Source: an uncultured Aquimarina sp.
Lineage (GTDB): Bacteria > Bacteroidota > Bacteroidia > Flavobacteriales > Flavobacteriaceae
DNA length: 62,632 nucleotides
Assembly: GCA_947498455.1 (NCBI GenBank)
Contig: CANMKK010000034.1
Location: 1-62,632 of the forward strand
Direction: 5' to 3'
Shown here: positions 44,795 to 60,700 of the stretch, one piece after another
Layout of the letters: each line of letters starts with the position of its first letter
Position numbering within the stretch: the stretch's first letter is position 1
Notes under the pieces: generated by a model
Seen by the model: the letters and a program-made list of their open reading frames with translations, nothing else
What the model was told of the DNA's origin: nothing
The model's database searches: none
Made by a program: the position numbers and the translations under genes

Positions 44795-45778
44795 TTAATA
44801 TGTACATCCACATTTACTCTTTCTACAACCGAAATCTAGACCAAGTGTAATCATATGTGAACCTGCGGCTGTACTGGCATCAAATATTTGATTTACGTTA
44901 ACTTGATATCCATAAGCTACATAAAAGTTAGATTTCTTAATTCCAAGCATTGGAGATACTGATAATGGTTTAAAGTCCTGATCTACCAAAGATCGTAAGC
45001 TAAGACCTGCCCAATAATAATCTCCTTTATGTAGTTTTCTAACTTTTAGGTTTAGGTCTGCGGTACTTCTACCATCTGCTGCAAAATTCTGATACAATAC
45101 AGAAGGTTCGATTTCTATATCACTAAATCTATGATAAAATGTATATCCTGAATACACATAATAATTTTGTATGGCATCTGGTTCTGTAGGATTAAAGTCA
45201 TCTATTTGCTTCTTTAACAAGTTTACTGCATTGGCACTTAAGAAAAATCTTCCTAGGCGATATAATACTCCTATATCGAAGTTAGAATTGTTCACCTTTA
45301 TATTCTGCAATCCTGGATTAATAGGCATATCAGGGTCTCCATTAGTAAACCGAGACGCATCTATACCAAACTGAGTAAACTTATAACTAATACCAAAAGA
45401 TAAATATTGATTGGTATACTCATTTAATGTTAGGTGATGTGCAAATGATAGTTGTACTCCTTTCTGAGAAGTATGTCCATTCTTATCATTAAACAATATG
45501 GCACCTACACCTGATCGATCCGATATACGTCCATCAATAGATACGGATTGTGTTCCTGGAGAATCGGCAATACTTACCCATTGCTCAAAACCGGAAGCAC
45601 GTACCTGCCAGCAATCCCCAATACCTGCATAGGCACTGGATATCAAATATGGGTTATCCGCTATATACTGATTCTGTACAGGTGCAAAGAACTCCTGACC
45701 ATATGTCTTACTACCAAATATTAAGGTTACTAAAGCTATGGTAAATGCTATATGTTTTGTGTACGTTCTCATACTCAT
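44795..45778 (-). CDS. PorP/SprF family type IX secretion outer-membrane protein
   Basis: A 327-residue outer-membrane beta-barrel. The signal ends GSKTYGQ, then FFAPVQNQYIADNPYLISSA YAG-type sequence opens the mature part, followed by VGAILFNDKNGHTSQKG, the usual PorP/SprF strand pattern (alternating aromatic strands such as LSFGISYKFTQFG) and a C-terminus ending GCRKSKCGCTY. The family's best-known members, PorP and SprF, work with the type IX system; SprF is needed to export the SprB adhesin. Here the ATG overlaps the stop of the 5133-residue SprB-like gene (TAATG), which strongly suggests a partner pair. An ATG two codons later is an alternative start. Confidence 0.92.
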   Translation of the reverse strand: MSMRTYTKHIAFTIALVTLIFGSKTYGQEFFAPVQNQYIADNPYLISSAYAGIGDCWQVRASGFEQWVSIADSPGTQSVSIDGRISDRSGVGAILFNDKNGHTSQKGVQLSFAHHLTLNEYTNQYLSFGISYKFTQFGIDASRFTNGDPDMPINPGLQNIKVNNSNFDIGVLYRLGRFFLSANAVNLLKKQIDDFNPTEPDAIQNYYVYSGYTFYHRFSDIEIEPSVLYQNFAADGRSTADLNLKVRKLHKGDYYWAGLSLRSLVDQDFKPLSVSPMLGIKKSNFYVAYGYQVNVNQIFDASTAAGSHMITLGLDFGCRKSKCGCTY

Positions 45779-48700
45779 TATCTGTATAAAGTAAAGTGAC
45801 CTGTAAATTCTCTATTATCGATATCATTAAGGATAATAGTATACCAATAATCTCCTGAAGGAAGTGATTTTCCTTGGTAAATACCATCCCATCCTTGTTG
45901 ATCTCCTACAAATTCTGCTAGTAATCGACCATATCTATCAAATACTTTTACTTCCATATTGGCAAAGAAGAAAGGATCATCCGGATTTGGTGTAATTTGA
46001 TCTGGATACCATAAATCATCTGTACCATCTCCATCTGGAGTAAAGTAATTAGGAATGATAATATTGATGTAAGTAAGTCTCTGAACTGCAATAATCTCGC
46101 AACCCATATTATCAATTACTCGTAAGGCGTAGTCTCCTGTTTCTCTAATGGAGAATATATTATCATCTAATTCTCTATAGTCATCATCTCGTAAATCATT
46201 TACGGTAGATCCTTCTGGGATCAATGCTACATAATATGTATAATCTCCGCTACCTCCCTGAACATTAATTTCATACTCATTAGGATCCTGAGGGTTATTG
46301 GTCATTACGGCAATCACAGAATTTAACGGAACATATTCATCTATACGTATAGTTCCGAGATCTACTGTACAATCAGAAGGAATATGTGTCATCATTCCCT
46401 GATAGTTTATATCGGGCATTACTGTAAATGTCGGTGTTAATTGAACTATAGGTGCACCTCCTTCTGGAGTTAATGTATACCTAATATTGGTGCCGTCATC
46501 CACTACAGAATCTCCGCTTAATAGGAAATCTATATAGTATACAGGATCCTGTGTTGGAATACCGGTTGTTACATCAATAATCGGACAATCCATTCTATTT
46601 TGTAATATTCCATCTAAGATCGCTCCTTCAGGAATTTCTACATCCAAACTTATTCTACAATTATTAGCATCCCTAATAAATACGGTTGTAATTCCACCTG
46701 GAAGCATATCATATGTAAGCAAATCTTGTACATAATCTGCATCGTTATTCGTAATATTAGTTTCGTATGGTGCTGTACCTCCGGATATGGTTATTGTAAA
46801 GGCTCCATTGCTTTCTCCAAAACATCTTTCTGGAGTGATCGGTCCATCTAATGCAACCATTAACTGCTCAGGTTCATCAATAGTTAACATCTGTATTTCC
46901 TGACATCCTCTGGAATCCTGTGCTAAAACAGTATAGGTAATTCCTCCTATCAGATCCTCGAACGTATGTTCATTAGGCATACCATCTGATTCGTCATTAA
47001 GGAATTCGCCAAAATCAGTTCCCTCTCCAATAGCAAATGCATATGGTGGTGTTCCTCCAATAGCTTCTATTCTGATCATACCATCATCTTCTCCATTACA
47101 ACTTACTGATGTTGCTGTAAATACAGGCTCAAACAAAGGAGGATTAATAATCTGGAAGGTTTCTGATGCTGTACACTGTCTGTCTGTGGTAACAGTATAG
47201 GTATAGTTACCTGCAGGAAGGTCTCTAAACTCTGTTGTTGCTTGCGAAACTCCAGCAGGGCTTCCACCATAATCACCTCCGGCATCTAAAGTACCTGTTA
47301 GCGTAAATGTATAATCTCCAGTTCCACCAGTAACATCCTCGATATTAACTACTGCATTATTAGCATCTGTACAACTTATAAATGCAGCTGTAAGATCCAA
47401 TGTAAATTCTATTTGTGGTATTGGAATTACTGCCAATCCTCCAGAAAGAGGAGAAGTACATCCATTGACATCTCTCACATAAAATTGATAGTCTCCGATT
47501 GGTATACTACTAAAGAATGTATTGTTGCCATTAGAAGTTTCAATTGGATTCAAAGGATCTGTAACATTAACCAATACATATTCTACTATTGCTACATCAC
47601 TCGTTCCAGAGACCGTAACATCAACCGTAGGATCCGGACAGGTAACATTTCTGTCTACCATAAAGTTTACAGTAAGCTCACTTGGTTCCAATATCTCTAT
47701 TTGTAATGGTGCTGTGTCACATCCTAAATTATCCGTTGCTATCACACTATATATTCCTGGTCCAAGATTTTGGAATACCGAAATACTACTAGCAGCATCA
47801 GAGGTTCCGTTTGGTCTGGTTAGGATAAACAGGTACGTTCCTGCTCCCTGACCTCCTGTTGCGGTTGCTGTTATGGTTCCATTAGCATCACCAAAACAGG
47901 TAATATCTGTTTTTGTCAATGGATTCAATGTAATAGGGTTCGGAGGATTAATTACTGTCTGTGCGGTATCCACACAAGCATTTCCGTCTGAAGCTCTTAC
48001 TGTATAATCCTCGGCAGTTAAATTCTCAAAAAGTCCAGTCTGATTACTATCTAAAACTGTGGTAAACCCAACATCACTGGTTAGGAATAACTCATAGGTA
48101 ACTATCCCCTGCACTCCTGTTACGGACACTTGGAAAGATCCATCACTTGCCGGATCACAAGATTCTAATGTGTTTATTTCATTAATAGTTGCAACTAATG
48201 GCTCAGAAGGTCCTGTTACAGTTACTATATTAGATAATTCTACACATTCTGGCGAAGCCGTCTCCGTTATCTGAATTACGTAGGAACCTTGTGGGAATGC
48301 TGTAGATAACACTATTGTAAAAGGGTCTGAAGTCGCATTTCCACTACCATTTGCTCCTGCAAAAGTTACTGGTGTTACTCCATCCGCTTCTAATACCTGG
48401 AAATCATATGTACCAATATATCCACTGATATTGATTCGTACGGTACCGTCTTCTGCTCCTAAACAGGTTTCTGGTGTTTCTTCTACTGCAGTTACTGCAA
48501 TAAAGTCATATTCGTCAATCTCATGAGTTACATCTATGGTACATCCTGTTACATTGTCTGTAATCCTAAAGGTATAAATACCTAAGTCTCTTGGTACCGT
48601 AAAGGTAACTGTATTTACCCCAATACCAGGTGTTTGTGGTACCGGTGGTGTAATCACTGTTCCCGAATTATCAATCATCGCGAATGTGAAATCAGTAGAT

Positions 48701-51700
48701 CCACCTTGTACAGAAACTTCTATTTCCTCATCTACGGTACATGTAATATCTGTTACTATAACCGCTTGTGGATTGGTCATTATAGGGAACGGAAGTACTG
48801 GTTCAATAATCGTTGGTGGCACTGTGGCACATCCATTCGCATCTGTTACTGTGATGTCATAGTCTCCTTCTTCATTTGCAGTAATTTCATACTGAACACC
48901 ATCTGCAGGGTTTCCATTAGCATCTGTAATTGCCGTAGCTGTTACAGTAGTCCCTAAAGGTGTATCATAAGAAATAGAATATGGAGGTGTTCCATCAACT
49001 ATTGTTACTGTGATAATTGGGAATACTGAACTATTATCTGCAGCACAACTGTATGGTGTTTGAGCAGTAGTAACAATTACTTGTGTTGCATTAGGTACAT
49101 TAATTGTCTCCTGATCAGAACAAGAGCTATCTGACATAACCAGCACTACATAATCTCCTGTAGGTAGATCTGTAAAAATAGGATTATCTATCTGATCTAC
49201 TCCCACTTGTGCTCCTGGTGTGCCTCCACCAGTATCCACAAATAATTGATAAGTATACGGTCCGTCATCCATTGTCGTGGCATCTAACGCAATTGTTACC
49301 GTACCATCGGATACTCCTATACAAGACACTGCTGTACTAGCTACCGTAATAATTGGATCCTCTGGTACATCTGGTGGTGTCACATTGATTGTTATGGAAC
49401 AAGGAGTTGTAATTGAAGGGTCATTAACATCTGTTATTATAACAGTATAATTCCCTGGGGATACGTTAGTAAATATATTATTCCCAACTTGAACTACATT
49501 GAATGAAGCACCTGAACTATCGGTTCCATCTAACTCAAAAGTAAAGTTAGTAGGATTGGTGCTAAAATCAGAACCTCCATTAACTGTTACAGTAATGGTA
49601 CCATCAAAATCCCTACAGGTTGGGTCTGCCGTAAATGTAGCACTAGCCGTTAACTCAGGTAAAATTGTAATTGATTCTGTATTGGTTATACAACCATTTT
49701 CGTCCCTTGCCGTTACTGTATATGTACCTGGTGTAGATACCGTAAACTCATGAGATACTACTGGAATACTCGCATCTACAAAAACACCTCCATTTAACTG
49801 GAATTGTAAAGCTCCTGTACCTCCTGTTACATTACTAGTTCCTGTAGCTGTGATCACATAGCTACCATCATGAGTACATACATCATCTACAGTTAATGGG
49901 TCTAATGTTGGGTCTGGTGTCAGAACAACATTCTCATTTTCGGTATCCGAACAGCTATTTGCATCTGTAACTGTAAGGGTATAACTTGTCCCAGGAGCGA
50001 GTGAACCTGCCAATGAAAATTCAAAAGTAGTACTATTGGTAGTAGTTGTATTTGTCCCATCACTATAGGTGTATGGTGGGGTTCCACCTGTTACTGAAAC
50101 TAGTACTCTTCCATTTTGATTACAATTCGCATTTATATTTCCATCTACGGTTAACTGTAATTCTTCTGGTTGCGGAAGAAATACAATATTAGAATCATCA
50201 GAACATCCTGAAGCCAGATCGGTAACCGTTACTTGAATATCCCCAAATCCTAAAGTATTTATTATTTCTGTTATTCCTGCAATTCCTGTTCCTGTAACAG
50301 TAGCTGGATTAGTAAGGTTCGTAGCGACATAATTATAGTTTCCTGTATGACCTGTTACTTCGAGTTCTATTACTCCATCAGTATCACCAAAACAGTCTAT
50401 TGCAGGAGTTCCTAAACTAATAGTTGCCTCTATGGTATCATAAGGTAATACTTCATACAATGGTGTTGTTAATATCGAACATCCTGTACCTGTATCAGTT
50501 ACTATAAATTGATAGGTTCCAACTCCTGGTAAAAAGAACGAGTTACTTGTATTACTATTAATTCCAAACTGTGCCAGAGTCGGATCATTTACTTCCTCAT
50601 AATCATATGTCCCCGTTCCTCCTGTAACAGTTACGGTTACCTCTTCTGTATTGGTATTACAGTCTATTGGTGTAACCTGATTCACTACTGCCGCAGTCAT
50701 AATTGGGAATGGATTAATAGTAAATGGAGTCAATACATTACTACAGTTATTAGCATCATATATCGTAAAAGTATAATCTCCTTCTTCATTTGCTATTATT
50801 TGAATTCCGGCTAATCCTCCATTTGTATCTAGAGTAGATGCTTCAACAGGCCCTACCGTTGTTCCAGAAGGAGTAATCGTATATTCAATTCTATATGGTG
50901 TTCCTGCTCCTCCTGTTGGATTCGTTAATGTAATCACAGGGAAATTCACTGTAACTCCTGTACAACCATATGGTGATTCCAAAGAAACGTTTGCTGTTGG
51001 ATCTGTTGGGTTTACCAGAGTAACCGCTTCTGAATCCTCACAACCAAAACTAGACCTAACAATTACTAGATATTCACCCGCTATTGGATGAGGAGCAGGT
51101 TGTGCATCAAATGACAATCCAGTAAATAATGGGTTATCTACCTGAGAAGTAATTAACACTCCCTGAGTACCTCCATTATTTTCATACAACTCATAAGTAT
51201 ACGGACCAAACGCATCAGTTCCTGTCTGAATACTTACTAAAATAGATCCATCACTAGCTCCAATACAAGAAATCTCATCTACAGAAGTTGAAATAATCGG
51301 ATCAACAAGATCAGCTCTAGAAAAAGTATCACTAGCAGAACAAGTAGATACCGCATTAGTATCCGTAACGGTAACTTCATAATTACCTGTTGGTACGTTG
51401 GTAAATGTATAAATATTAGGTGCGGTAAATGTAGGTCCTACTCCTGCAGGTAAACCAGTATCTGTATCTACTAAAACTACTGTCCAGTTTGCAGCATTAC
51501 TTGATCCACCAGTAACAGTAGCAGTCACGGTACCACTATCACTATTAAAACATGTTGGATCGACACTGAAATCAGCATCTACAAATAATTGTGGATGAAT
51601 TATTACTGCATCCGTATCTATACATCCATTCGTATCTCTAACCGTAATAGTATACTGATCTACACTTGGACCTGTTACTATAAAAGTATGGTTATATTGG

Positions 51701-54700
51701 TTTCCTCCGATTGGATTACCACTAACAAATACAGGACTATCTGTTGTTCCTGTATCTCCATCATCGATACCAAATTCTAGCTGACTTTGTCCAGTTGCTG
51801 TAACCGTAAATTCAAAACTTCCATCAAAAATACATGGATCTACTACAACAGAAATATTATCTATTGTTGGATCGGGAATTCTAAATACTGTAACTGGAGC
51901 CAATGCAGCAGTACAACCACTATTTGCATCATCAACAGTAATCGTATATGCAGTTCCTCCAACCGTTGCTGGTAGCATAAATACTCCATTAGTACTAACA
52001 ATACCACCAGGGTTTGCTGTATAAGTATAAGGAGGAGTACCTCCTGTACCAACTACCACTACTTCAGCTCCTGCATCATTACAATCCTGAGGTTGTTGAG
52101 ATATGAAATTAATACCCAAAGGTGTGGGTTCTCCAATCAGAAACTCTGCAGTTGCCGTACAAAATGGTCCTACAGCACCAGTACCAGATTCTGTAATTAC
52201 TATGAAATAATTACCAACTGCGAGTCCTGTACCTATGTTACCATTAAATGTTGCTCCGCCAAGACCAACAGTAGAAGCACTACCTGTAATTGTTGTTGTT
52301 GTATTATCACTGTTAAAGACTTCCCAATCCAAGGTTACATCTACTGTATATCCATCAACAGTAAAATCAACACCACCTGTTCCAGGGCTATCAGCATTAC
52401 ACTGCATATCTACTCCTGTTGCTAATGCTGTTATTCCTGAAGGAGAAGGCTCTGGTGGGTCTAGACGTCTTATCAACTGACAACCTCCGGTATCCGTAAT
52501 AATTACATTATAAGGGAATCCAAATAATAAACCTGATTCTTGATGAGAATCACTACCAGCACCACCTCCATTTGGTATACCATTGGTTGGTATTGGTCCG
52601 ACAGCACCTTCAAATTCTATAGTAAAAGGAGGAGTTCCGTTAATAATTTGTATATCATAAATCGCTCCAGTAAGACAATCACCTCCACCGGTATACGAGA
52701 AATCGAAATCAGAAACTGAACTTTCTACAGTTGTGATCGCTGTTTGAAAAGTACATCCATTTTCATCTGTCACAGTAGCATAGTACTCTCCAAAATCTAA
52801 AAATTGAAAATTAACACTAGTTGCTGTAGTTGTCGTTGGGTTTGCAGTTATTAAAGAAGCAGCTGTAACAATTGTTCCATCTGCATTAAATAATGTATAA
52901 GTATATCCCGTTCCTGATACGGTACCTCCTGTAACATTATCTACAGTAATAGTAGAAAGCAGTGGTGGTGCTACATTACAATCTATAGGAGAATCATCAA
53001 TACGGGCATTGATGGCAGCTGGTTCATTAATAGTTACCTGATTGCTTATCTCACAAAGTTTTGCATCTCGTATAATCCAATCATATGTGCCAGCAACTAG
53101 CCCTCCATACGTAGTTTGGCTGGAAAATGTAGTTCCTCCATCAATACTAGTTTGTATTGGTGGTGTTCCACTACCAATTCCACTAAAAGTTATGATCCCA
53201 GTACTTGCTCCATTACACGCAATATGCGTTGGAGTAACAGTGCCTGTAGGATCTGGAGCTGGTGTTACTGTAATAATAGCAGACTCAGCACGACAACCTT
53301 CACTATCAATTACAGCAAATTGGTATGTTCCGTCCGCTAAAGTAGTAAATGGGAAGGTTGCAGGATTATAGGTAACAAAACCGCCACCATTAGTGTTAAT
53401 TTCAAAAGTATTTCCTCCATTACCTCCTGTTGTAGTAACCTGAATAGATGCCTCAGGAGATGCAGAACAGTCTAGATCCTTTAATAAACTTGCAGCAATC
53501 GTAAGTTGATCTGCTATGGTTTCATTTATAGTAAAATCACAACCATTGGTATCTGTAATAACAATAGTATAAGCTCCTGGTGTTAAATTATTCACTGTAA
53601 ATGTTGATCCCGTAATTAAAATGCTTGATCCTCCATTTAACGTATAACTAAATGGTGCAGTACCTGTATTTATGGTTATATCAAGACTCGCCTGATTTGT
53701 CGTATCAAAACAACGATCTGATGTTGTTTCTACAGAAGCTGTAACAGCTGTAGGCGTTACAACATCAATTGGAAGACTATTTGCGGTACAACCTTCGGCA
53801 TCCGTTACAGTAACCGTATACGTTTCTGCGGTTCCTATAGAGAACACACCACTGGATTGTGGTCCTGTAACTGTAATTCCTCCACTATTAACCAGCGTAT
53901 ATTGATATCCTCCATTACCTCCTGCAGCATTAGCTGTTATTGTTGCATTCTGTACACAGGTTAAAGGAGCGGTAAGAGATGCTGGTACCGTTAATGGATC
54001 AGGTTGTGTAATGGTAACTGTAGTAGTTGCCTGACAATCTGGAGGGGCGATTCCTCCTAAATTCGTATCCGTAACGGTAATCGTATATGTCCCTGCTTCT
54101 AGAGAACCTATATTAACAGGGGTTGTTCCTGTTCCTGTTCCTGGAGGAACAACCACTGGTCCTCCAGTAATGGTATAACTAAAATTAGCTGCATTGGCAA
54201 CTGTAAATGACAATGCACCATCGGCAATAGCCGGCATCTCATTACAGGATACCGGATCTGTTTGTACAGCATTAGTAATCTGAATTTCATCCAGTTGCTC
54301 TCTTCTAAAATCTTCGCTATAGAAACATTGATTATCTCCTCTAGTTGCTGTAAACGTATAAGTGGTTCCTAAATTTAATACAAATCCTGAAATAGCATCA
54401 CCAGAAATTGGAGCTGGTACAACTGTATAAGTATATGTCGATGCTGGAGCATCTCCAATCGCAGTTGGTATTACAGTGACTATTTGGTTTGCACAATTTT
54501 CATCACTCTCAGCAAAAGTGATATCGGTTATTTCTAACCTTGGATCTATCGTTATAGGATATTGTACGGTACAATTATCCGTGGTTTGATTCCTAACATA
54601 TAATGTATATGAACCATCTGTTGTAAACGGTATTTCAAATGGTACTGCTGTTACTGCTGTAAAAGTAACGTTATCCAAACTCCATTCATAACTTAAAGAA

Positions 54701-57700
54701 CCTCCTATGATATTGGTTATTTGAATTTGAGCATCTGGTGTGGCTGTACAATTTAATAACCTATAATCTTCATCAATTGTAGCTACAATTGGATCAGGAT
54801 TGTCAATGTTGATATTATTAATTTGAAAAGGACATCCTGTTCCTGGGAGTGTGCTATCCGTAATAAGAACAGAATGTGTTCCTGTATTTACGTTTGTAAA
54901 AGTTACTGAAGTACTTCCTGAACTTATAGTATTGCTTGTTGCACCACTTAACTCGTATGTATATGGAGGAATACCGCCTGCATCTATATTAACCGTTATA
55001 GTCCCCGTTTCATTATTACAAGCCGCATCTGTTGCTGTATGTGACGCGTTTAATGCAACATATGGTGTAACTGTTATCGGATTAGAAAATGCCGTACAAC
55101 CATTGTCATCAAGAACGCTAATTACATACTCTCCATCCGTACTTATTGCTTGCGTAAAAGGAGGTGTTGTAATTGTAGAAATAAATGTCGGTGTTGCAGT
55201 ACTTGCATCATATAGATCATATTGAGTATATGTTCCGCTACCATCCGATGCCGTAAAACTTATAATTGCATCTCCATTACAATCGATATCTTTGTCTAGT
55301 GTGGCTGTAATGGTAAGTTCTGGGTTTATTGTAAAACTTTCTGTATTACTGATACACTGCGTATTTGTATTTCTTACAAATACCGTATAGGTTCCTGGTG
55401 TTAAGTTGTCTATTTCAAAAGTGTTTGCTGGTGGCGATGCTAAGAATGTAACTGCCACAGGTGCTTCTGGTCCTGCTCCTCTGTCTAATATATATTCAAA
55501 CGGCCCTACTGGTGTTACACCCGCACCTGGGGTAATAGTAACCCATTGACTGGCTTGATCTGTTCCATCATAACATTGATCACCTCCTGTATCTAAAGTA
55601 ATAGAAGGAGATGCAAACTGCCCTACTACTTGAGTATTGTTGATCTCACAAGCTGTTGCAGGATCGTTTCCATCTCTCACAAAAATGGTGTACGTATCGT
55701 CAGCTAATCCTGTAAACGAATTATTGGTATTAGGATAATCTACAATAACAATACCTCCACTATCTACCAATCTATACTGATAATTTCCTCTACCACCAGA
55801 TGCTGTCACCGTAATGGTTCCAGTATCTGCATTACAATTAGAGTCTGTAGCAACCGATGTAAATGTTAATGGAATTGCCGGTTCCGTAATGTCAATATTA
55901 ACTGTTGCATCACAGGTAGTAGTATCATCAGTTACTACAACTGTATATGTTCCTACACCTAATCCTGTAATTGGTACTGTTGCCGTATTTATATTCGATA
56001 CATTGATTGGAGTAATAGGTATATCTCCCCCTGTAATCACATAACTATATGTAGTAGCAGTAAGATTTACTCCATTTACTGTAAAAGATAATGAACCGTT
56101 TAAATCTCCCGTACAGATAGGCTCCGCAGTCATTAGTCCTGTTACTGCTATTTGATCAATTGGATCGATTCTAATGTCCACGGGGCTTGATACACATTCT
56201 GTATCGCTTCTTCTTGCAATAACAGTATAAGTAATGCCCTCTGCAAACGTATATGTGTTTGTTGTACTAAATGGTGTCGGTCCTCCTGTTCCTGCAGCTC
56301 CTGTTGCCGGATCCGGAGTAATACTGTATTGATATACTACCCCTGCTGCTATTTCTGCAGCGGTTAATGGCGGTTGCGCTGTTAAGGTAATATCAGAATT
56401 TAATGATGGACAACTAACATCTGTACTTGTATATGTAATATCATCTATGGTTGCCAAAGGATCTATATCAAATGACTGAGAAAATGGACAGGTCGTCGCA
56501 TTAGGATCTCTAACAAATATGGTATAGTTACCAGGCCCCGTAAAATCAACCACTGTATCTGGTAATGTCACGGCTGTAAATGGACCACCAACAGCAGTAC
56601 TCCATTCATAGGTTCCTGAACCTCCTATAAACCCATTAATGGTTACCTGAGCGGACTCTTGTCCTGTGATACAACTAAGTTCTCTTGTGGTTGCCACAGT
56701 AGCTTGAACGGCTGTAGCTGTGCGAATAATATGAGGTGCATTTTGCTGTGGACAAATTGGTGTAGCGGCTGGATCTGTAATCACATTATGAGATACCGTT
56801 ACTGCATATGAATCTCTATCTATTAATCCAACAAACGTTACTGTTTCATTAATAGTAGGACCTATCGTATTCAATAAAATCCATAAACTAGGATCACTAT
56901 TAGCCGGGTCATTACAATTAGGATCTCCTGCACAATCCCATAATTGATAGGTATATGTTCTACCTGCTACTACGGAACCAGAAGAAACTGTTACTTCTAT
57001 CGTACCTGTATCTCCCGGGCACTCTGCACTATCTGCCACTACATTATCAATGGTAAAAGGTACATATGGCTCTATTCCTGTGATATCCGCAGTAATGATA
57101 CAATCTAATGGTGTACTACTGGTATCACTTACCTGAAACGTATATGTTGTTGTAGGATCCGCAGGTCTTGGTATCTCAAATTGATTGTTTGATGTAAATA
57201 CTCCACTAGAATCTGAATAGGTATAAGGACCTCCCGATCCTGCTGTTACATTTACCTGTACAATTGCTCCGGTATCACATGTTTCTTCTGTCACTAAAAC
57301 AACCTCCGCTATAAATGCTGGTGCAGGATTAATAGTAATATCCTCACTATATACACAGGTTGGTGCAGGGCTATTGGAAATCACATCGATAGTATACGTT
57401 CCTGCTTGTAAATCATTAAATGTAAAATTACCATTACTCGCATCTCCATTACCCGAAGTAATATCTATATTATTGGGACCTCCTGTAATATTGTATTCAT
57501 AATCCGGTAGTCCATCTGTAACTGTAATTTGAACACTTCCGAATCCATTACCAAAAGTATCATCAGCACAGGTAGGATCCGTTGGAGTAACTGTAAATGT
57601 AGGTGTCGAAGAATTTACGGTTCCATCCACACTAAATACACAGTTCGGAAACGCTGTATCGATAGCATACACTGTAAAAAGAAATGGTGTATTCTGAAAT

Positions 57701-60700
57701 GGAACAGGAATTATTACCGTATTACCTGGAGGGGTTGGTGTAATCGTAAATAAACCAATATCCCCTGGTAAAGTTGGAGCAGGATCTCCTTGTGGTCTTA
57801 TCAAAAACGCTAAAGTAGAACTGGCTACATTATTTACCGTAATGCTTCCATCATTACCACATTCCATATGCAGTATGTCTACCATCGGTTGGTAGTCATT
57901 CTTATTAATATCAAAATAAAATAACTCAGTACATCCTCCTGAGAATTCTACAATCATTCTATACTCTCCGGCATCAGAAAAATTCAATGCAGTAGTTTTT
58001 GGTGCTGTAGGAATATCTGTCCAATTGGCAATCACATCACAACCTCCTGTAACTGCAGGACAGTCATCATCACGATCCAAGCAAGTTGTTTCTGTGAGTT
58101 CTTGCCATACAATACTAACCAGATTACCGGGATCAAAACCAGAATCTACAGTATATGTCTGAGTACCACATAAATTAATCTTTGCTAAGGGTACATTACA
58201 GGCTTCAAAATATTCTACATTATCCTCTACAGCTGCATTATCCTGTAATGGGTGAGGCGTATTGGAAAAGTCTTCTACGTCGAACTGTTCTGTTAACGTC
58301 ATACAGAGACCATCGGATGCATCTGTATCGATTTTTATTACCGTATAGATACCACTAGCCGCATTTATGACTTCAAGAAAGTTAACTGGTAATAGTTCAC
58401 CATCACCATCAAACCTTACCGCAGTGAATCCACCAGGCCCAGACCATTGATACTCATTATAACCTTCCCCTGCAATTAGTGTAAGATCCCCTCCACAAAA
58501 GGGGGTATCTAATTCACAAGGGGGAACATTTGCAAGGAAATTCGTTGCCAAACCATCCGTATCCCCACAAGGTTCTAAACGACTACTACTAGGATCATTT
58601 ATCACTGTAATACCAGATAAAATACCGGTATAGGTCGTTCTGGCCAAATTGCTTATTTCATTGGAACAAGCATTTCTTAGAGATTCACAATCTGCAACTA
58701 ATTGAACTGTCATGTCTATATGAAACTCTGCATCATCTTGTTCTAATAAATCCGGTGGAATGGTAAATGTAATTATTTGTGTTCCTACACCACCAGTTAC
58801 TGTATATGAAATGGTTGGAATAGAATTTAAATTACCGTTTGGTTGTACCGTAACATCAATTCCATCTATAGATTGTAAATCAACGTTGGCAGGCAAAACA
58901 TCTTCAACAATAATATCTCCTGCTATATCTTCATTACCCGTGTTTAATAAACTTAATCGATATACCAATATATCGCTCAATTCCACAGTGCTGTTTGTAA
59001 TCACATTTGTAAGATCATTAGGATCTAGCACCTCTTTTATATTTCGTATTTTAGGTATGATATTTTCAATAGAAAACAATGCCAAAAATGATTGGTAGGT
59101 ATCTCCATCTGTTTCCATTGTAAAATTAGCAGTCGTGGCTCCGTTATTTATCAATTGATTTCCACTGTTATCTATCTCAAAAATATCAGAGTCAAATCCT
59201 AAAGTATTTGTAGATGCGGGATTCCTATTTGGATTAATAACCCCATCTACAGAAATAGAACTATTAAAGAAATTATCTGCAGGGTTTGCCGCATCAAACA
59301 AAGCTACGTCCGTTCCTGAAGCGTTTTCAATTAGTAATCTATCCCTGGGGATTCCATTATCTCCTTCCAAAGAACCTACCCCAAATCGTACATTTACCGG
59401 TAAAGGAGCTGGTAAGGTTTGAAATCCTGAAATAGTCAAATCAACAGTTGTTGATCCTGCTCCTCCTTGAATTTCTCTAAACCCGTCAAAAGAAGATACA
59501 AAACGAACCACATTGGTAGATGTTGGTGTTGGATCATCATAAAACACCACCAATGTCCACCCTCCCGCAGCTCCAGAAACACCAGAAGTAACACCCAACG
59601 TTGCTTTCATATTTGCTACAGTATACGTACCAAATCCATTCGCTTGTACAATACTAGTTACATCTGCATAACAGGTATAGGGTACATTATCTGATGCTGT
59701 CGTTCCTGGATTAGATGTAGTATTAGCATATCCATCATAAATCACACCAGAATGTGTGGTAACCGGACCTGTACCTGTATTAACTGTTTGGGTTCCCGCT
59801 TGTGGTTGCACAGGAACATAATTAACCGATCCTGGAGCACCAAAACCTAATAAGATATCTCTATAATCTGCTGTTCCATTGATTCGTGGATCATTGGCCG
59901 GTAAGCCCGTTGTTATTTCATCTCCTTGGGTAGAAATAGTAGCATTCACTACATTATTTTGTGCCTGAATTAGTGTAATCAAATCCTGACCTGATATAGC
60001 TGTATTACCTATGGCTACTGACGGAATATTAATGGCAGTTCCATTACCTGTCATTGCAGGTGCGGTAGCTGAATTTCCCACAATTATTACCCCAATTGCT
60101 CCTGCATTTTGGGCATTTACCACTTTATCTCTATTACTACAGGATCCTCCTTCTCTTATGATAGCTATATTACCAGATAACGCAGCTCCATTAGTAATCC
60201 CACAACCATCAACGGGTTGAGTAACCACCATATTAGAAGAGGCCGGTAATAATCGTACATCCGAATTATCATTAGAAAAATTACTGTTCTCCACTGCATA
60301 TACACCTGCAATCGTAGTATTATTTACCGTAAGGCGTACATTTGATACAAGAATATTTCCAATAGAAGCATTTATACTTCCTCCTTGGGATTGTAATAAA
60401 CTAACTAGGTTCTGTCCTCCTATATCATCATTACCAATCATAATAGATGGTATTGTAATTTCTTGAAAATCCGTTCCTGACATTTGCCATGGATAATAGT
60501 AGTCATTAACCACTATTACTCCTATTGCTCCAGCATTTTGGGCATCGATAACAATATTTCTTTCAGAACAATAACTTCTCTGCACAACAGCAATATTTCC
60601 ATTGAGAGCCGCTGCATTGGTAAACGCCGTCCAACAATCTGGTCTTTCTGCGACGACTAAATTACCCATTAGAGAGGGATCAATTACAGATGAATCATTG

